Of a stretch of 8,011 nt of DNA, positions 5,325-8,011 are shown piece by piece. The stretch comes from Thiothrix sp. (GTDB lineage Bacteria > Pseudomonadota > Gammaproteobacteria > Thiotrichales > Thiotrichaceae), in contig DRMA01000123.1 in the NCBI GenBank assembly GCA_011375245.1, forward strand, positions 1 through 8,011. The letters run 5' to 3'. Within the stretch, counting starts at the first letter, position 1. Every line of letters begins with the position of its first letter. The translations under genes were made by a program, and so were the position numbers. The notes beneath the pieces were generated by a model. It had not been told where the DNA came from. It did not search any database and was given only the letters and a program-made list of their open reading frames with translations.

Positions 5325-8011
5325 AACGCAATTGTCGCCAAGATTGCCGACCTATAGTACGGCTGGTTGATTCTCGAAACATGCCTATTGCGCCACTAGT
5401 GCCATTTATATATTTACCTTCAGCCAGTGATGTATGACTAATAATTTCTGGGGTACTCAATATCATGCCTAACGAAATTTTTTGAATGGCTGAAATAACC
5501 GTTAAATTGCCTTGATAATCAACTTTATCAGCATCGGTAAACTGTTGGTCGTCATTAATATCTATTGGAGGAAAATCTAATGGATTCCCATCTAGTGCGT
5601 TGAGTTCAGTTATCCAACTTCCACCTCCCCATGTACAATTATTTTTAGGTGGGATTAGTGTTGTAATAATAAGTCGTTTTTCCCTTAATAATGTTTTTGC
5701 AATAATTCTTTCGCCTTCACCTGTGTCATTGGGTGCTATAAGTCGAATGTACCAACCATTTTTACTTGCAAAATCAACAGGATTTCTGGATGTGATTCTC
5801 GCTTTTAAATCATTATTAGTGTCAGGAATAATAGATTCTTGTAATATAGTGTGTTCTACCAAGTCAGTTAAGGTGGTAACGGGTACACCATTATCACGGA
5901 TGCCATATAATGTATGTATGTCGGGTGATGCAGACATAACATTATCGCTCACATCAAAATATTGGCCTGTTCCAAAATACACCATATAGCCGCCTGATGG
6001 ATGATAACCTACTTCTGGTTTTGCTGTAATTGCTTGATGTTTTGTGCAAGGAGTCTCATCAGCACGTTCACACGTTGTAAAAAGTGGTTTTGGTGTGTTG
6101 CCATCTTTATAGGTAATGCCCCAATTATTGGCATTTGTACTACTAATATCAAATCGCCACATATTCCCTTGTAGATCACCTGCATAAACGATATCAGCGG
6201 TTCTATCATTATTTGTATCAATGGCTATTGGACTCGATAAACCGTTGGCTGAGTTTACTGACCCCACTCCTGTATCAATTGCTTTGATGAGTTCGCCATT
6301 GCTAACATCGATGAGAAATAGCATAGCAGTACCACTCGCGCTTTCTGGGCCATTACTAATAACAGCAGCCCATTTGTTATTGTTAAGACGTACGATAGAG
6401 GGTTTTGGCGTACTGTAGCCCATATGGTTTGCATAAACAGAAGCGTTATTTGAGGCTTGGGTTGCTGAAAGTTCCCACATGATTTTATCGGTGTCAAATT
6501 TCTCTAAGGAGACATTGGGATCTGTATTTGGATCTGGATTGGTAACATCTAATGCAAAAATTCCTTTTCCACCTTTACCTAATGTGCCTATTAATATCGT
6601 GTGCCATTGAGTATTAAAGTAAGCATCGCCTACTGCAGGTGTGCCATCTACATAATATTGGTGAGGAATGCAGTTTTCTTCAACGCCTTCCTCATTTTGA
6701 CAGCCATATTTTAATGACGTAAGAGTTGTGAGATTGGAAATAACTTCGTTGGGAATAAAGCCAAAGAGTTCTTCACCTGTATTGGCATTGAAGCCATGTA
6801 ACATACCATCATTTGCACCAAGAAAAAGAGCAGCCTGTCTTGATTGTTTTGCGGTTAAAAAGGCAGGGTATTTTGCACCACCTTGTGCTGCGGTTAAGGA
6901 AGTATAGCCAAAGTTCTCCCTTTGCCCTGAAAAAACAGGAGAAGAGTGGATGATGTCACCCAATAATTTATCTCTTGGGCGTAAAATACCTGTGTTATTA
7001 GTAGGAGTCTGTTCATTGCTTTGTTGACCCCGAATCCATTGCATTCTTTTTTGAGCTATTGCTGTTTTTTCTGCATTAGAGCCTAATGTATCTTTTTTGA
7101 AAGCATTTTGTTGTGATGTATTTAATTGATCCCACCAGAATGTAATGCCTTGGTTCGTTGCTGTTGGATTATAACTAAAGACCTTACGGTTATTGTATTG
7201 TACTTGGTCTGCGGCATTCCATTTTTGTGATTTGGTGTTGCCACTATTATTAGTTAGATCAAGATCATAGGATAATAAATACCCTTCCCATGTCTTATTA
7301 TTGAACTGTGTTTGGAATACTCGGGTGGTTGTATCAAGTCGCTTTAAATTGATAGCGACTGCTGCTGTTGAGTAAATGGATGAAGGCACGTCATCAATAG
7401 AACAAACGTCGATACCTCCCTCAACAATAACTCTATAGTCTTCAACTTCACCATCATTTGCAAGTGCTGTAGGAGTGAGATTTTCTGTTGTGCTATATCT
7501 AAAGCGTGCATATGTTTCCCCTGATACAGCAGAAGGAGGGACGAGAATATTTAAGTGGGTTATACCTGATGCAGTGTTAATAATGTTTGTTGCGGCAATA
7601 TGCTCAATTGTATCGTTCTCAAATACACCATTACCATTCCAATCAATCCACGCATGTAAATAGCCCCCTGCACCATGCGTGGTTACATTGATACTGTATA
7701 TTTGACCTGAGACAAGTGTTTTGTCCTGAAAGTTACTCACTCCATCTTCATCGTTGGTTTGGCTATTATTATCGCCTGTTGCATCGACAGTTGTATAAGG
7801 GTAGTTTGCTTCTTCAATCACTTCAGCATCGGGTGCTATCGCACCTAAATAAATACGTGGAATGTTATCGATGGGAATAAGATGAGGTGAAAGACCGTAG
7901 CTTATGGGAGCATCGCCATAGTCAAATTCAAACGGTGCTGGTGCTTCTGCGCAAGAAGCGCCGTCATTTTTGCTGAGTCCAGCAAGACCTTGAGCAACTT
8001 CAACCGTATTC
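5323..8011 (-). CDS. pilY1: PilY1-like type IV pilus tip adhesin with GEVED domain, N-terminus beyond the window
   Basis: The frame is open to the window's right edge, giving 895 visible C-terminal residues. The GTG at 7821 is internal. Order of parts: a GEVED domain (about 7932 to 7417) starting FDYGDAPISYG, with HAWIDWNGNGVF, TYARFRYS and DGEVEDYRV; a linker typical of PilY1 (VFQTQFNNKTWEGYLLSYDL, KVFSYNPT); then the PilY1/PilC C-terminal propeller from LGDIIHSSPV (near 6960), with LFLGANDGMLHGFNA, YYVDGTPAVGDAYF, ILIGTLGKGGKGIFALDV and the calcium-type loop DTNNDRTAD (6193-6219), followed by VYAGDLQGNMWRFD. The end GRQSWRQLR is typical. A second Asp-rich loop, DINDDQQFTDAD, lies near 5560. 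PilY1 proteins act at pilus tips in adhesion, pilus assembly and surface sensing. No pilin genes follow it; minor pilin genes may lie upstream, outside the window. Confidence 0.92.
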   Translation of the reverse strand, partial: NTVEVAQGLAGLSKNDGASCAEAPAPFEFDYGDAPISYGLSPHLIPIDNIPRIYLGAIAPDAEVIEEANYPYTTVDATGDNNSQTNDEDGVSNFQDKTLVSGQIYSINVTTHGAGGYLHAWIDWNGNGVFENDTIEHIAATNIINTASGITHLNILVPPSAVSGETYARFRYSTTENLTPTALANDGEVEDYRVIVEGGIDVCSIDDVPSSIYSTAAVAINLKRLDTTTRVFQTQFNNKTWEGYLLSYDLDLTNNSGNTKSQKWNAADQVQYNNRKVFSYNPTATNQGITFWWDQLNTSQQNAFKKDTLGSNAEKTAIAQKRMQWIRGQQSNEQTPTNNTGILRPRDKLLGDIIHSSPVFSGQRENFGYTSLTAAQGGAKYPAFLTAKQSRQAALFLGANDGMLHGFNANTGEELFGFIPNEVISNLTTLTSLKYGCQNEEGVEENCIPHQYYVDGTPAVGDAYFNTQWHTILIGTLGKGGKGIFALDVTNPDPNTDPNVSLEKFDTDKIMWELSATQASNNASVYANHMGYSTPKPSIVRLNNNKWAAVISNGPESASGTAMLFLIDVSNGELIKAIDTGVGSVNSANGLSSPIAIDTNNDRTADIVYAGDLQGNMWRFDISSTNANNWGITYKDGNTPKPLFTTCERADETPCTKHQAITAKPEVGYHPSGGYMVYFGTGQYFDVSDNVMSASPDIHTLYGIRDNGVPVTTLTDLVEHTILQESIIPDTNNDLKARITSRNPVDFASKNGWYIRLIAPNDTGEGERIIAKTLLREKRLIITTLIPPKNNCTWGGGSWITELNALDGNPLDFPPIDINDDQQFTDADKVDYQGNLTVISAIQKISLGMILSTPEIISHTSLAEGKYINGTSGAIGMFRESTSRTIGRQSWRQLR

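Noticed and set aside
5600..5989. 129-codon open frame antisense to the pilY1-like gene
   Set aside because: The opposite strand encodes clear PilY1 sequence with conserved motifs, and this frame has no plausible ribosome binding site or family resemblance.
7819..7821. GTG at 7821 as the start of the pilY1-like gene
   Set aside because: The frame continues without a stop to the window edge, and the GEVED domain begins upstream at about 7932, so the GTG is an internal valine codon.

Overview
The window looks like chromosomal DNA of an AT-rich gammaproteobacterium. The evidence is the gene order ribB(X)-ribH-nusB-thiL-pgpA, a RibB with a degenerate GTP cyclohydrolase II tail (a variant known mainly from Proteobacteria), and a PilY1-type pilus adhesin. 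I cannot name the genus. A small palindromic repeat before thiL resembles, from memory, repeats scattered in sulfur-oxidising and methane-oxidising gammaproteobacteria; this is only a weak hint.

Region 1 (1-4162, + strand) is a tightly packed housekeeping run. It holds the 3' end of ribB/ribBX, then ribH, nusB, thiL, pgpA and aroC. Most junctions overlap or lie within about 60 bases, so co-transcription is likely. The products make the riboflavin precursor lumazine, an antitermination factor, thiamine diphosphate, phosphatidylglycerol and chorismate. The one irregular junction is nusB-thiL, where a palindromic element covers part of the thiL ribosome binding site. Riboflavin genes further upstream (ribD, ribE) and any FMN riboswitch would lie outside the window.

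Region 2 (4154-5322) is less conserved. A small membrane-anchored periplasmic protein with a FixH/YtkA-like appearance lies on the - strand and converges on aroC with a 9-base overlap. After a 205-base divergent AT-rich spacer comes an unrecognised 144-codon (or shorter) + strand gene with a polar N-terminus and three hydrophobic C-terminal segments. A hairpin covers its first possible start, and a clear rho-independent terminator follows its stop.

Region 3 (5323-8011, - strand) is the C-terminal 895 residues of a large PilY1-like protein whose N-terminus lies beyond the window. It joins a GEVED domain to the PilY1/PilC C-terminal propeller, with several Asp/Asn-rich loops that look calcium-binding. 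It probably acts at the tip of type IV pili in adhesion, pilus assembly or twitching.

I see no RNA genes, CRISPR arrays, insertion sequences or complete mobile elements. The most unusual points are the GEVED-PilY1 architecture, the palindrome placed at the thiL start, and the unrecognised membrane gene with its start-site hairpin. None of these amounts to a demonstrated new system.
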